64,000 nt of DNA, taken from Accumulibacter sp. GTDB lineage: Bacteria > Pseudomonadota > Gammaproteobacteria > Burkholderiales > Rhodocyclaceae. The stretch is from contig NZ_JAZKUG010000001.1 in the NCBI RefSeq assembly GCF_036625195.1, forward strand, positions 2,108,001 through 2,172,000, given 5' to 3'. Below the pieces are notes generated by a model that was not told where the DNA came from, made no database searches, and worked only from the letters and a program-made list of their open reading frames with translations. Position numbers and translations under genes: made by a program. Below, one piece after another: positions 17,063-25,552 of the stretch. Each line of letters starts with the position of its first letter. The stretch's first letter is position 1.

Positions 17063-17332
17063 ATGCGGCTCGATGAGCGGCAGCGCGCTTACTGGCGGCG
17101 CAACCTTCGCCTGACGGCGGGGCTTCTCGGCTTGTGGTTCTTCGTCTCCTTCGTCGTCAGCTATTTTGCGCGTGAGGTCGAGCACATCCTGGTCCTGGGT
17201 ATGCCGCTTGGTTTCTACATGGGAGCCCAGGGAGCACCGCTGACCTACCTGCTGATCATCTGGTGGTACGCGCGGCGGATGAACGCGCTTGACCGCGACT
17301 ATGGTGTCGAGGACGCCGAAGGCGAGGATTAG
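17063..17332 (+). CDS. DUF4212 symporter small subunit
   Basis: An 89-residue protein with two membrane segments (about residues 18-40 and 50-72). RQRAYWRRNLRLTAGLLGLWFFVSF and GFYMGAQGAPLTYLLIIWWYARRMN match the DUF4212 small subunit that accompanies VC_2705-type sodium:solute symporters. It probably forms a complex with the upstream symporter. The start MRLDERQ (17063) is chosen for the conserved N-terminus; an upstream in-frame start at 17027 would add 12 unrelated residues. In other genomes the small subunit is often encoded before the large one; here it comes after it. Confidence 0.85.
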   Translation: MRLDERQRAYWRRNLRLTAGLLGLWFFVSFVVSYFAREVEHILVLGMPLGFYMGAQGAPLTYLLIIWWYARRMNALDRDYGVEDAEGED

Positions 17333-17451
17333 GAACTGCCCCCGCGCCAGCCGCGGGCAGGACTGCCGGTCGCGCGTGCTGCCCCCGGCGAGGCGCTGCC
17401 GGTGCTCGTGCCGGGAGGATCCGGCGCGATTTTCCCTGCCGCGGCGCATGG

Positions 17452-17457
17452 TACAAT
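17452..17457 (+). promoter_or_regulatory. -10 element for glyA
   Basis: TACAAT lies 33 bases before the glyA start, in the gap after the DUF4212 gene. The -35 region (around 17429-17434) is weak. A TGAGG ribosome site follows at 17478-17482. Confidence 0.45.
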
Positions 17458-17490
17458 CCTGCTCCCTTCAAGGCTCGTGAGGCGTATGCG

Positions 17491-18741
17491 ATGTTTTCAG
17501 TCAAAGACACCCTGGCGCAGGTAGACCCGAAGATCTGGCAGGCCATCCAGGACGAGAACCGCCGCCAGGAAGAGCACATCGAACTGATTGCCTCGGAGAA
17601 CTACGTCAGCCATGCGGTGATGGCGGCGCAGGGTTCGCAACTGACCAACAAGTACGCCGAGGGTTATCCCGGCAAGCGCTATTACGGCGGCTGCGAGCAC
17701 GTCGATGCTGCGGAGCAACTGGCGATCGAGCGATTGAAGAAGCTGTTTGGCGCCGAGGCAGCGAACGTGCAGCCCAATTCCGGTTCGCAGGCGAATCAGG
17801 CCGTGCTGATGGCCTTTGCCAAACCGGGTGACACGATCATGGGAATGAGTCTGGCCGAAGGAGGCCACCTGACGCATGGCATGCCGCTCAACATGTCCGG
17901 CAAGTGGTTCAATGTCGTCGCCTACGGCCTCGACAGGCATGAGGCGATCGATTACGACCGGATGGAAGCGCTGGCGCGCGAGCACCGCCCACGCATCCTG
18001 ATTGCCGGTGCCTCGGCCTATTCCCTGTGTATCGATTTCGAACGCTTCGCCGCAGTGGCGAAGGAAATCGGGGCGATCTTCATGGTCGACATGGCGCACT
18101 ATGCGGGTCTCATCGCTGCCGGCTGCTATCCCAACCCGGTGCCCTGTGCCGACGTCGTCACGTCGACGACGCACAAGACGCTGCGTGGTCCTCGCGGTGG
18201 TGTCATCCTGATGAAGGCGGAACACGAGAAGGCGATCAATTCAGCGGTCTTCCCGGGGTTGCAGGGCGGTCCCCTGATGCACGTCATCGCGGCCAAGGCG
18301 GTGGCTTTCAAGGAGGCCCTGATGCCGGCCTTCCGCGATTACCAGGAACAGGTTCTCGCCAACGCGCGTGTCCTGGCACGTGTCCTGGCGGAGGAGCGCG
18401 GGCTGCGCATCGTCTCGGGTCGCACCGAATCGCACGTCTTTCTCGTCGACCTGCGCGCCAAGGAGATCACCGGCAAGGACGCTGAAGCCGCTCTCGGCGC
18501 GGCGCACATCACGGTCAACAAGAACGCAATTCCGAACGACCCGCAGAAACCTTTCGTCACGTCGGGTGTCCGCATCGGCTCGCCGGCGATGACGACACGC
18601 GGCTTTACCGAGATCGAGTCGGAGCAGGTCGCGCACCTGATCGCCGATGTCCTCGATGCTCCGGCTGACGAGGCAGTGCGGCTCCGGGTGCGGGCCGACG
18701 TCGCCACACTGTGCAGGAAGTTCCCCGTTTATGGCGGGTAG
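17491..18741 (+). CDS. glyA: Serine hydroxymethyltransferase
   Basis: The 416-residue PLP enzyme interconverts serine plus tetrahydrofolate with glycine plus methylene-tetrahydrofolate in the cytoplasm, feeding one-carbon metabolism. Landmarks are IELIASENYVS, the TNKYAEGYPGKRYYGGCE substrate loop, and the PLP-lysine motif STTHKTLRGPRGG (lysine near 229). Length is normal for the family. It is followed after 5 bases by nrdR and then ribD, a common betaproteobacterial order. A TACAAT -10 element lies just upstream. Confidence 0.98.
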   Translation: MFSVKDTLAQVDPKIWQAIQDENRRQEEHIELIASENYVSHAVMAAQGSQLTNKYAEGYPGKRYYGGCEHVDAAEQLAIERLKKLFGAEAANVQPNSGSQANQAVLMAFAKPGDTIMGMSLAEGGHLTHGMPLNMSGKWFNVVAYGLDRHEAIDYDRMEALAREHRPRILIAGASAYSLCIDFERFAAVAKEIGAIFMVDMAHYAGLIAAGCYPNPVPCADVVTSTTHKTLRGPRGGVILMKAEHEKAINSAVFPGLQGGPLMHVIAAKAVAFKEALMPAFRDYQEQVLANARVLARVLAEERGLRIVSGRTESHVFLVDLRAKEITGKDAEAALGAAHITVNKNAIPNDPQKPFVTSGVRIGSPAMTTRGFTEIESEQVAHLIADVLDAPADEAVRLRVRADVATLCRKFPVYGG

Positions 18742-18746
18742 CAGCG

Positions 18747-19217
18747 ATGAAATGCCCGTTCTGCGGTGCTGCCGAGACGACTGTCGCCGACACGCGGATC
18801 AGTGACGATGGCGACATCGTCCGCCGGCGCCGGCGGTGTCTGAAGTGCGACAAACGCTTCACGACCCACGAACGGGCCGAGTTGCGGATGCCGCAGGTGA
18901 TCAAGAAGAACGGCTCGAGGGTCGAGTTCGACCGCGAGAAGCTGGCCGCAAGTCTCGATCTGGCATTGCGCAAGCGGCCAGTGAGCAGCCAGGCGGTCGA
19001 GGCGGCGATCAGCCGCATCGAGGAAAAGCTGCTCGCACTCGGCGAGCGTGAGGTGGCGTCAGAGAAGCTCGGCGAGATGGTGATGCGTGAGTTGAAGAAG
19101 CTCGACAAGGTGGCGTACGTCCGCTTTGCCTCGGTCTATCGGAATTTCGAGGACGTGGACGAGTTCTCCAAGGTCATCCGTGAGGTCTCGCGGTCGGCCC
19201 AGCCGCTCGGTCGCTGA
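18747..19217 (+). CDS. nrdR: Transcriptional repressor NrdR
   Basis: A 156-residue repressor of ribonucleotide reductase genes. A zinc ribbon (Cys3, Cys6, Cys31, Cys34: CPFC and CLKC) is followed by an ATP-cone domain beginning PQVIKKNGSRVEFDREKL, which senses ATP/dATP. The start at 18747 gives the conserved MKCPFCG N-terminus and lies 5 bases after the glyA stop. The NrdR stop codon overlaps the ribD start by one base (TGATG). No NrdR box was looked for beyond this window. Confidence 0.97.
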   Translation: MKCPFCGAAETTVADTRISDDGDIVRRRRRCLKCDKRFTTHERAELRMPQVIKKNGSRVEFDREKLAASLDLALRKRPVSSQAVEAAISRIEEKLLALGEREVASEKLGEMVMRELKKLDKVAYVRFASVYRNFEDVDEFSKVIREVSRSAQPLGR

Positions 19218-20326
19218 TGCAGCCCGCGTTCAGCGCGGCGGATCATGAGTTCATGGCGCGAGCGCTGCGCCTTGCCGAGCGCGGCCTGCTGACAACCACG
19301 CCGAATCCGCGCGTTGGTTGTGTCATCGTTCGCGATCGGCAGGTCGTCGGCGAGGGCTGGCATGTGCGGGCCGGCGGCCCGCATGCCGAAGTGCATGCGC
19401 TGCGGGTGGCTGGCGACAAGGCCCGCGGCGCCACCGCCTTCGTTACCCTGGAGCCCTGCAGCCATCACGGCCGTACGCCCCCCTGCGCCGAGACGCTGTT
19501 GGCGGCCGGCGTGCACCGGGTCGTCGCCGCCATCGAGGATCCGAATCCGCTGGTTGCCGGTCGCGGGCTGGCGGCCCTGCGACAGGCGGGCGTGCGCGCC
19601 GAATGTGGCTTGCTCGCTGACGCGGCGCGGGAACTCAACATCGGCTTCGTGAGCCGCATGACACGTGGCCGACCGTGGCTGCGGCTGAAGCTCGCCGCCA
19701 GCCTGGACGGCAAGACTGCGCTGTGCAACGGCGCCAGCCAATGGCTGACCGGACCGGCCGCGCGGCAGGACGGTCATCGCTGGCGGGCACGCGCCTGCGC
19801 GATCCTGACCGGTAGCGGCAGCGTGCGGGCGGACGATCCGCAGCTCAGCGTCCGCGGGATCGCGGAACTGCCCACCGATATTGTCCGGCAGCCGCTGCGG
19901 ATCGTCGTCGACAGTCGCCTCGAGGTCTCGCCGGACGCGCGGGTGCTGCAGGGTGGTGGCACCCTGGTCGTTGCTGCCGTGACTGACCGCGCCCGCAGCG
20001 CGGCGCTCGCCGAGTTGGGCGTCGAAGTCCTGCTGCTGCCCGCTTCGGACGGCCGGGTCGATCTGCGGGCACTGCTTGCCGAACTGGCCCGGCGCGGCAT
20101 CAACGAACTCCACGTCGAAGCCGGCTTCGTACTCAGCGGCGCCCTGCTGCAGGCGGGCCTGGTCGATGAACTGCTGCTCTATCTGGCGCCTTGTCTCGTC
20201 GGCGATGCGGCGCGCGGAATGTTCGCTCTGCCGCAGCTCGAGTCGCTGGCCGGCAGGAAGCAGCTGCTCATTCGCGACGTTCGCCTGCTGTCTCAGGATC
20301 TGCGGCTGCTGGCGCGCTTCAGCTGA
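19217..20326 (+). CDS. ribD: Bifunctional riboflavin pyrimidine deaminase/reductase
   Basis: The 369-residue protein catalyses the second and third steps of riboflavin synthesis. The N-terminal deaminase domain carries the zinc motif PHAEVHAL and EPCSHHGRTPPCAE. The C-terminal reductase domain (from about residue 147) includes RPWLRLKLAASLDGKTA, TGSGSVRADDPQL and INELHVEAGFVLSGALL. It is translationally coupled to nrdR through a one-base overlap, and its 3' end overlaps the convergent moeB-like gene by 8 bases. No FMN riboswitch is visible, and the rest of the rib genes are not in the window. Confidence 0.96.
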   Translation: MQPAFSAADHEFMARALRLAERGLLTTTPNPRVGCVIVRDRQVVGEGWHVRAGGPHAEVHALRVAGDKARGATAFVTLEPCSHHGRTPPCAETLLAAGVHRVVAAIEDPNPLVAGRGLAALRQAGVRAECGLLADAARELNIGFVSRMTRGRPWLRLKLAASLDGKTALCNGASQWLTGPAARQDGHRWRARACAILTGSGSVRADDPQLSVRGIAELPTDIVRQPLRIVVDSRLEVSPDARVLQGGGTLVVAAVTDRARSAALAELGVEVLLLPASDGRVDLRALLAELARRGINELHVEAGFVLSGALLQAGLVDELLLYLAPCLVGDAARGMFALPQLESLAGRKQLLIRDVRLLSQDLRLLARFS

Positions 20327-21077
20327 GCGTCGACGGTGCGCAGACCGCGCACCGGGGATCACGCCCGAAGCGGACGCTGCGCCACTCGAGCGTCAGGCCA
20401 TCAAGCAACCACAACCGCCCGAGCGTGACCTCGCCGGCGCCGGCAATCAGCTTGAGCGCTTCGGCTGCCTGCATCGTGCCAATGATGCCGGTGAGCGGTG
20501 CAAAGACGCCCATCACGGCGCAGCGCGGCTCGTCGGCTTCGCCTGTTTCCGGGAACAGGCAGTTGTAGCAGGGGCCGTCGCCACGACGGCTGTCAAAGGC
20601 GGCGAACTGGCCGGCGAAGCGGATCGCAGCACCCGACACCAGTGGTTTGCGATGACTGACACAGGCCCGATTGACGGCGTGTCGCGTGGCAAAGTTGTCG
20701 CTGCAGTCGAGCACGACGTCGGCGTCGGCGACCAGTGCTGCCAGTGACTCGCCGCTGACGCGGTGGGGTACCGCTTCGACCAGGACTTCGGGGTTGATCC
20801 CGTGCAGTGCCGTCTGGCCGGAGGCAACCTTGCTCTGGCCGAGGCGCTCTTCGCTGTGCAGAATCTGGCGCTGCAGGTTGGTCAGGTCGACGGTGTCGCC
20901 GTCGGCCAGGGTGATCCGGCCAACGCCGGCGGAGGCCAGATAGATCGCTGCCGGCGAGCCGAGTCCGCCGGCACCGATGATCAGCGCGCTCGCGTCAACC
21001 AGGCGCTGCTGCCCGGCGATGCCGATCTCGTCGAGCAGGATGTGTCGGCTGTAGCGCAGCAACTGCCGGTCGTTCAT
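20319..21077 (-). CDS. moeB: MoeB/ThiF-type sulfur-carrier adenylyltransferase
   Basis: The 252-residue E1-like enzyme adenylates the C-terminus of a ThiS/MoaD-type sulfur carrier. It shows MNDRQLLRYSRHILLDEIGIAGQQRL, the nucleotide loop GAGGLGSPAAIYLA, the catalytic region LTNLQRQILH and DCSDNFATR, and the zinc cysteines in CYNC and CAVC. MoeB and ThiF cannot be separated by sequence alone here; MoeB is preferred because envC-ctpA-moeB is a frequent order. It is the last gene of the minus-strand run that starts at envC. Confidence 0.9.
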   Translation of the reverse strand: MNDRQLLRYSRHILLDEIGIAGQQRLVDASALIIGAGGLGSPAAIYLASAGVGRITLADGDTVDLTNLQRQILHSEERLGQSKVASGQTALHGINPEVLVEAVPHRVSGESLAALVADADVVLDCSDNFATRHAVNRACVSHRKPLVSGAAIRFAGQFAAFDSRRGDGPCYNCLFPETGEADEPRCAVMGVFAPLTGIIGTMQAAEALKLIAGAGEVTLGRLWLLDGLTLEWRSVRFGRDPRCAVCAPSTLS

Positions 21078-21087
21078 CGCGCGGGAG

Positions 21088-21516
21088 CTACTTGTACTCT
21101 CGCCACTCCGGCGGCGTATCGTCGTGGTCACCGTGTGGGTGGCGCTCCCAGGCATGGGTATAGGCCTGGGACTGCGAGCGCTTCAGCGGCCGTGCCGGGG
21201 TCTGCAGATTGTGCAACTGGGTTTCCTCGACGTAGTGGATCAGTGCCCGCACCATCTTGCTCAGCAGGGTGTTGTCGAGGTGGTGGCCGCGCTCTTCCAA
21301 AGACGTCTCGAGTTCCTGCAGCGAGTGTTGCCGCAGGTCATAGGCGACGGCGATCTCGCGCTGCTGCTCGTGCGGCTCGACGAGCAACTGTTCGAGGCTG
21401 CCGAGGTAGGCGGCAGCCTCGGGGATCTGCCCGGGGGGTAGCCGCGCGAACACGATGGTCCGCTGCTTGCGGATCGGTGGTGGGGCTGGCGCAGCCGGTC
21501 GTTTCACCTTCGCCAT
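21088..21516 (-). CDS. Hypothetical protein between ctpA and moeB
   Basis: A 142-residue soluble protein that I do not recognise. It is highly charged. The N-terminus is Pro/Ala/Lys-rich. The middle (about residues 35-100) looks helical, with heptad-like leucines (YLGSLEQLLVEPHEQQREIA, LQELETSLEERGHHLDNTLL). The C-terminus is His/Asp-rich (HPHGDHDDTPPEWREYK). It has no signal peptide. It starts 13 bases after the ctpA stop and ends 10 bases before the moeB start, so it is likely cotranscribed. Its spacing and codon use match its neighbours, which supports a real gene. Confidence 0.75.
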   Translation of the reverse strand: MAKVKRPAAPAPPPIRKQRTIVFARLPPGQIPEAAAYLGSLEQLLVEPHEQQREIAVAYDLRQHSLQELETSLEERGHHLDNTLLSKMVRALIHYVEETQLHNLQTPARPLKRSQSQAYTHAWERHPHGDHDDTPPEWREYK

Positions 21517-21529
21517 CCACAGGCACGAT

Positions 21530-22942
21530 TCAGCGCGCCGTCTTCATGATCTGCATACCCTTGAGCAGATTGAGTGCCTGGTTGAGCTGGTAGTCCTTCT
21601 TCGACGCCAGTTCCCGGCTCGGCGGCATCTCGACAGCCTCGTCCGCATCCTCCTTCGGCGCGCTGCTCTTCGGCTTCGCCGGTGCCGGCTTGGCGGGCTT
21701 GGCCGGAGCTTCCTTGGCCGGCGTACCGCCTTCCTTGTCGTTGTCGAGATGATGCTCGAGGTTGGCTTCGCGCAAGCGCTCGGCCGAGGTGCCGTTGGCG
21801 CTTTCCTCGACGACGATGTCCGGAACGATTCCCTTGGCCTGGATCGAGCGACCGGAGGGCGTGTAATAGCGCGCGGTCGTCAGCTTGATCGCCGTGTTTC
21901 CCGGCAGCGGCAGGACGGTCTGTACGGATCCCTTGCCGAAGGTGGTGGTGCCCAGGATGACGGCGCGCTTGTGGTCCTGCAATGCGCCGGCAACGATCTC
22001 GGATGCCGATGCCGAGCCGCCATTGACCAGTACCACCATCGGCACGCTACGTGCCTCCGGCGGCAGGTTCCGGATGTAATCGTCCCGGCTGCCACGCAGG
22101 TAGTCGCTCGGCGAGGTCGCGTACCGGTGCTTGGCATCGGGTGCGCGGCCGTCGGTCGAGGTGACCAGAGTTTCCGGCGGCAGGAAGGCCGCGGAAACTC
22201 CGACGGCACTGTTGAGCAGGCCGCCGGGGTCGTTGCGCAGGTCGAGTACCAGACCCTTCAGTGGCCCATTCCGGAAGAGGTCGTTGAGGTGCTTGACCAC
22301 CGCCGCGCCCGTGTTCTCCTGGAACGAAGTGATGCGCAGGTAGCCGTAACCGTCCTCGACCAGTTTCGACTTGACGCTCTGCACCTTGATCACTTCACGG
22401 GTCAGGGTGACATTGATCGGTTTTGCCTCCCCCTTGCGGACGATGGACAGCCTGATCTGCGACTTCGGTTTGCCACGCATGCGTTTGACGGCTTCCGTCA
22501 GCGTCAGTCCCTTGACGAGGGTGTCGTCGATCTTGAAGATCAGGTCGCCGGTCTTGATACCCGCCCGGTACGCTGGCGTGTCTTCGATCGGCGAGACGAC
22601 CTTGACGAGGCCGTCTTCCATGCCCACCTCGATGCCGATGCCGCCAAACTCGCCCTGCGTTCCGACCTGCAGATCCTTGAACGCGTCGGCGTCAAGGTAG
22701 CTCGAGTGGGGATCGAGGTTGGAGAGCATGCCGCTGATGGCGTGCGTGATCAGCTTCTTGTCCTCGACCGGTTCGACGTAGCCGCTCTTGATGGCGTTGA
22801 AGACTTCAGCGAAGGTGCGCAGTTCCTCGATGGGCAGGCTGGCGCGCGTTTCCTTGTCAGCGATCGCCGAAAACTGCAGGCTGATCAGCACGCCGCCCAG
22901 CAACCCTGCGCCGACCAATCCGGCCTGTCTCAACTTGCCCAT
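21530..22942 (-). CDS. ctpA: S41 family C-terminal processing peptidase
   Basis: A 470-residue periplasmic serine protease of the CtpA/Prc family. The N-terminus is a signal or anchor segment, followed by the NAIKSGYVEP helical region, a PDZ domain (about 90-170, EFGGIGIEVGMEDGLVKVVS) and the catalytic core. The Ser-Lys dyad is visible as GSASASEI (near 310) and FGKGSVQ about 25 residues later. A Pro/Ala/Lys-rich linker precedes the C-terminus. The ATG at 22942 (MGKLRQ) is preferred over 22966 because a GGAGTGAG ribosome site precedes it. It lies 146 bases downstream of envC. Confidence 0.94.
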   Translation of the reverse strand: MGKLRQAGLVGAGLLGGVLISLQFSAIADKETRASLPIEELRTFAEVFNAIKSGYVEPVEDKKLITHAISGMLSNLDPHSSYLDADAFKDLQVGTQGEFGGIGIEVGMEDGLVKVVSPIEDTPAYRAGIKTGDLIFKIDDTLVKGLTLTEAVKRMRGKPKSQIRLSIVRKGEAKPINVTLTREVIKVQSVKSKLVEDGYGYLRITSFQENTGAAVVKHLNDLFRNGPLKGLVLDLRNDPGGLLNSAVGVSAAFLPPETLVTSTDGRAPDAKHRYATSPSDYLRGSRDDYIRNLPPEARSVPMVVLVNGGSASASEIVAGALQDHKRAVILGTTTFGKGSVQTVLPLPGNTAIKLTTARYYTPSGRSIQAKGIVPDIVVEESANGTSAERLREANLEHHLDNDKEGGTPAKEAPAKPAKPAPAKPKSSAPKEDADEAVEMPPSRELASKKDYQLNQALNLLKGMQIMKTAR

Positions 22943-23088
22943 TCGTCTCACTCCAGTGCGCATCATTTCGTGTGCGTCGCCGATGGGTGAGCAGAAACGG
23001 TGCTCAAGCGCGCTGGCTGATGCACAGGGGCTCCTGCTCGCTCATGCCCGTCGTCCGGGCCCGCTGGCGACGGGTTGTCAACAGGCCT

Positions 23089-24654
23089 TCAGTGCCTGGC
23101 GCCGACCCAGGCCATCGGATCGAGCGGTCTGCCCTGATGGCGCAGCTCGAAGTATAAACCGGATTCCGGATTGCCACCGCTGTTGCCGACGGTCGCGATC
23201 ACCTCGCCCAAGCGCGCTTCCTCGCCGACGTTCTTCAACAGCGACTCGTTGTTGGCATAGATCGACAGGTAGCCGCCGCCATGATCGACGATGATCAGGT
23301 TGCCGAAGCCGCGCATCCATTCTGCGAAGACGACCTTGCCGGCGGCGATGCTGCGGACCTCACTGCCAGTGCTGGCCAGGATGAAAAGGCCCTTCCAGTT
23401 GCTTCCCTCCTGTCGCGTGGTGCCAAAGCGATTGCTGACGGATCCTCGCGTCGGCAGGCGCAGCTGTCCCTTCAACCGTGCCAGGCCAGCGGCGCCAGTC
23501 GTCGACGCCGCTTCGTCAGCACGACTTGCCGCCGGTGGCGACACCGCGCGCGCGTCGCCGGCAGCGGCTTCCGCCGGCGATGCCGGTTCGCGGGCTTCGG
23601 GAGGTCTTGCCGGCTCGCGCCGCTGCGTTTCACGGCGGGCGTCGCTCGCCTGCGCGGCAAGGATTCGCGCCAGCCGGTCGACGAGTTCAGCCAAGCGCCT
23701 CTCATCGCGCTGCAGGGTGCCGATCTCACGCCGCTGCGCGGCGATCTGCTCCGAAACCTTGGAAAGAGCCAGTTGTCGCTGCTGTCGCTGGGCAATCAGC
23801 CGGGCATGCTCCTCGCGCTGCCGGGCCTCGCTGGTGGCGAGCAGCTCGGCCTGTTGGCGGGTGTCGCGGGCGAGCGCCTGCTGGCGCTGCAAGTTCGCCT
23901 CGATTTCGCGCAGGATCTCGCGCCGTGCGCGGCCGATCATCTCCAGATAGTAGAGGTCGCGTGCCAGCTGGTTCGGGTCATCGCCGTTGAGGAACATGCG
24001 CACTGGATCGGGATTGCCCCGCAGGTACTGTCGGTGCAGGAGGCGTGCCAGTTGCTCCTGCTGGGCGTTGAGGACCCGGCCGAGATCACCCGCCTGCCTT
24101 TCCAGTTCGTTGAGGCGAGTCCGCAGTCTCTCGGTCTCGGTCCCCGTTTCGTGCAGTTGGCGTTGGGTAGCCGAGATGGCGCGCTCCGCTTCCTGCAACT
24201 GATCGACGGCGTCCCTGCGCGAGCCTTCGGCGGCGCTCATCTGCCGGCGAAGCGCTTCGATCTGGCTGCGCAGCGACTTCAGATTGCCTTGCTTTTCGGC
24301 CACCTCGCCAGCGGACGCCGTGTCCACGCTGGCCGCCGTCTGACGGCTGCCGGCCATCGCTGCCGGCTGCAGAGCGCCGAGCAGCAGGGCGAGAAGGCCC
24401 AGGCAGCGCCAGTTCGAGGCTGCGAAGGCGGTGGGCGCTTCGGTCCTCGCCGTCGTCGCTGGGCTGTTCCGCTCCGCTCTCGCTTGCCGACTGCCGCTCG
24501 AGGTGACGATCGCGCCGCCGTGTTCGCGCCCGAAAGCTTCGTCGGTGGTGCGCGAGAAGCGCTCGTGGGTCTGTCTGATGCTCGCCAATGAACGAAGACG
24601 GTCCTGCAGGAGCGTGAGAAGGCTGTGCCCGAGCGCCGGCGCGAGGAGCCGCAA
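23089..24654 (-). CDS. envC: EnvC-like murein hydrolase activator (degenerate M23 domain)
   Basis: The order is a signal-like hydrophobic segment (LGLLALLLGALQPAAMA), a long coiled coil rich in Gln/Arg/Glu, a Pro/Ala linker, and a C-terminal LytM/M23 domain. The zinc ligands of active M23 enzymes are not all present (NRFGTTRQEGSNWKGLFILA lacks the usual His and Asp), as in EnvC, which activates amidases instead of cutting murein. The reading given starts at a TTG at 24654 and leaves about 80 residues before the hydrophobic segment. The true start is uncertain and may be farther in. It is divergent from the ArsR gene. Confidence 0.83.
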   Translation of the reverse strand: MRLLAPALGHSLLTLLQDRLRSLASIRQTHERFSRTTDEAFGREHGGAIVTSSGSRQARAERNSPATTARTEAPTAFAASNWRCLGLLALLLGALQPAAMAGSRQTAASVDTASAGEVAEKQGNLKSLRSQIEALRRQMSAAEGSRRDAVDQLQEAERAISATQRQLHETGTETERLRTRLNELERQAGDLGRVLNAQQEQLARLLHRQYLRGNPDPVRMFLNGDDPNQLARDLYYLEMIGRARREILREIEANLQRQQALARDTRQQAELLATSEARQREEHARLIAQRQQRQLALSKVSEQIAAQRREIGTLQRDERRLAELVDRLARILAAQASDARRETQRREPARPPEAREPASPAEAAAGDARAVSPPAASRADEAASTTGAAGLARLKGQLRLPTRGSVSNRFGTTRQEGSNWKGLFILASTGSEVRSIAAGKVVFAEWMRGFGNLIIVDHGGGYLSIYANNESLLKNVGEEARLGEVIATVGNSGGNPESGLYFELRHQGRPLDPMAWVGARH

Positions 24655-24696
24655 GCCGCTGAAAAGCGGAGCACTCCGTAGATCAGGCTTTTCTTT

Positions 24697-24713
24697 TATA
24701 ATGCGCGATTATA
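24697..24713. promoter_or_regulatory. -10 element overlapped by an inverted repeat before the ArsR gene
   Basis: TATAAT at 24697-24702 is a consensus -10. It is also the left arm of the inverted repeat TATAAT-GCGCG-ATTATA. ArsR-family repressors usually bind AT-rich inverted repeats over their own promoters, so this is a likely autoregulatory operator. It lies 26 bases before the GTG start. Confidence 0.65.
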
Positions 24714-24738
24714 TGATAAACGGCGATGCTGGCGAGAC

Positions 24739-25047
24739 GTGCCCATCAAGACCAGTCTGATCGACAAGCAGGAGCACATCGAGCAAGCGGCACGCGCGCT
24801 GAAATCGATCTCGCACCCGTTGCGTCTGAAGATCCTGTGCGTGATCGGGGACCAGGAGGCATGCGTGCAGGAGATCGTCGAGGCGGTTGGCACCTCGCAG
24901 AGCAACATCTCGCAGCATCTCGCGATTTTGCGCGAAAAAGGTATTTTGCTTGCCCGCAAGGAGGCACACCGTGTCTTTTATCGGGTCGGCGATGAGCGGA
25001 CATTGCAGCTCATCGGCATGATGCGCGAGGTGTTCTGCGGCGGCTAG
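24739..25047 (+). CDS. ArsR-family regulator, BigR/SqrR-like
   Basis: A 102-residue winged-helix repressor. The helix-turn-helix reads VGTSQSNISQHLAILREKGIL, and the wing follows as ARKEAHRVFYRV. Metal motifs of classical ArsR/SmtB proteins are absent. Cys34 (KILC) and Cys100 (VFCGG) are 66 residues apart, the spacing of the two sensing cysteines of BigR and SqrR, which respond to persulfides. The next genes encode a rhodanese and a glutaredoxin, which supports a sulfur-sensing role. The start is GTG; an ATG at 24726 is out of frame. Confidence 0.85.
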   Translation: MPIKTSLIDKQEHIEQAARALKSISHPLRLKILCVIGDQEACVQEIVEAVGTSQSNISQHLAILREKGILLARKEAHRVFYRVGDERTLQLIGMMREVFCGG

Positions 25048-25129
25048 GCGGCAGCTTGGTCCCCCGCTTCAAGCCACTCTCCTGCCAGCGCCAGTCGCGT
25101 CTGGTGGTCGCCATCGGTATCTGGAGCCT

Positions 25130-25552
25130 GTGTTGGAATTCGTACAACAAAACATCTTTCTCATTGCCATCGCGATAGTCAGCGGCGGCATGTTGCTGGT
25201 GCTGACCTTCCGCCGCCCGGGCGGAGCGAAAGCGGTCACGGCGAGTGAGGCGACGATGCTGATCAACCGTGAGAGCGCCCAAGTGATCGACATCCGCGAC
25301 CAAAATGAGTACATCGCGGGGCATCTCGTCGACTCGCGCAACATTCCGGCGGCTTCGTTGGCGGAGCGTGCTGGCGAACTCGAGCAGTTCAAGGAGAAGC
25401 CGCTGATTCTCGTCTGCCAGTCCGGAGCGCGGTCGCAGGTGGCCTGCGGGACGCTTGCCAAACTGGGCTTCGTACGCGTGCACAATCTGGAAGGGGGTAT
25501 CGCCGCGTGGGGCGAGGCCGGGCTGCCGCTGAAGAAGGGGGCGCGTCGATGA
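25130..25552 (+). CDS. Membrane-anchored rhodanese-like protein
   Basis: A 140-residue protein with an N-terminal membrane helix (about residues 8-27) and a single rhodanese domain. The catalytic loop is CQSGAR with Cys96, and DIRDQNEYIAGHLVDSRNIPAA is the family's first conserved block. Such proteins carry persulfide sulfur, often at the cytosolic face of the membrane. The start is GTG at 25130 with CTGGAGCC upstream. Its stop overlaps the glutaredoxin start (ATGA). Position after a BigR-like regulator suggests a role in sulfide or persulfide handling. Confidence 0.93.
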   Translation: MLEFVQQNIFLIAIAIVSGGMLLVLTFRRPGGAKAVTASEATMLINRESAQVIDIRDQNEYIAGHLVDSRNIPAASLAERAGELEQFKEKPLILVCQSGARSQVACGTLAKLGFVRVHNLEGGIAAWGEAGLPLKKGARR

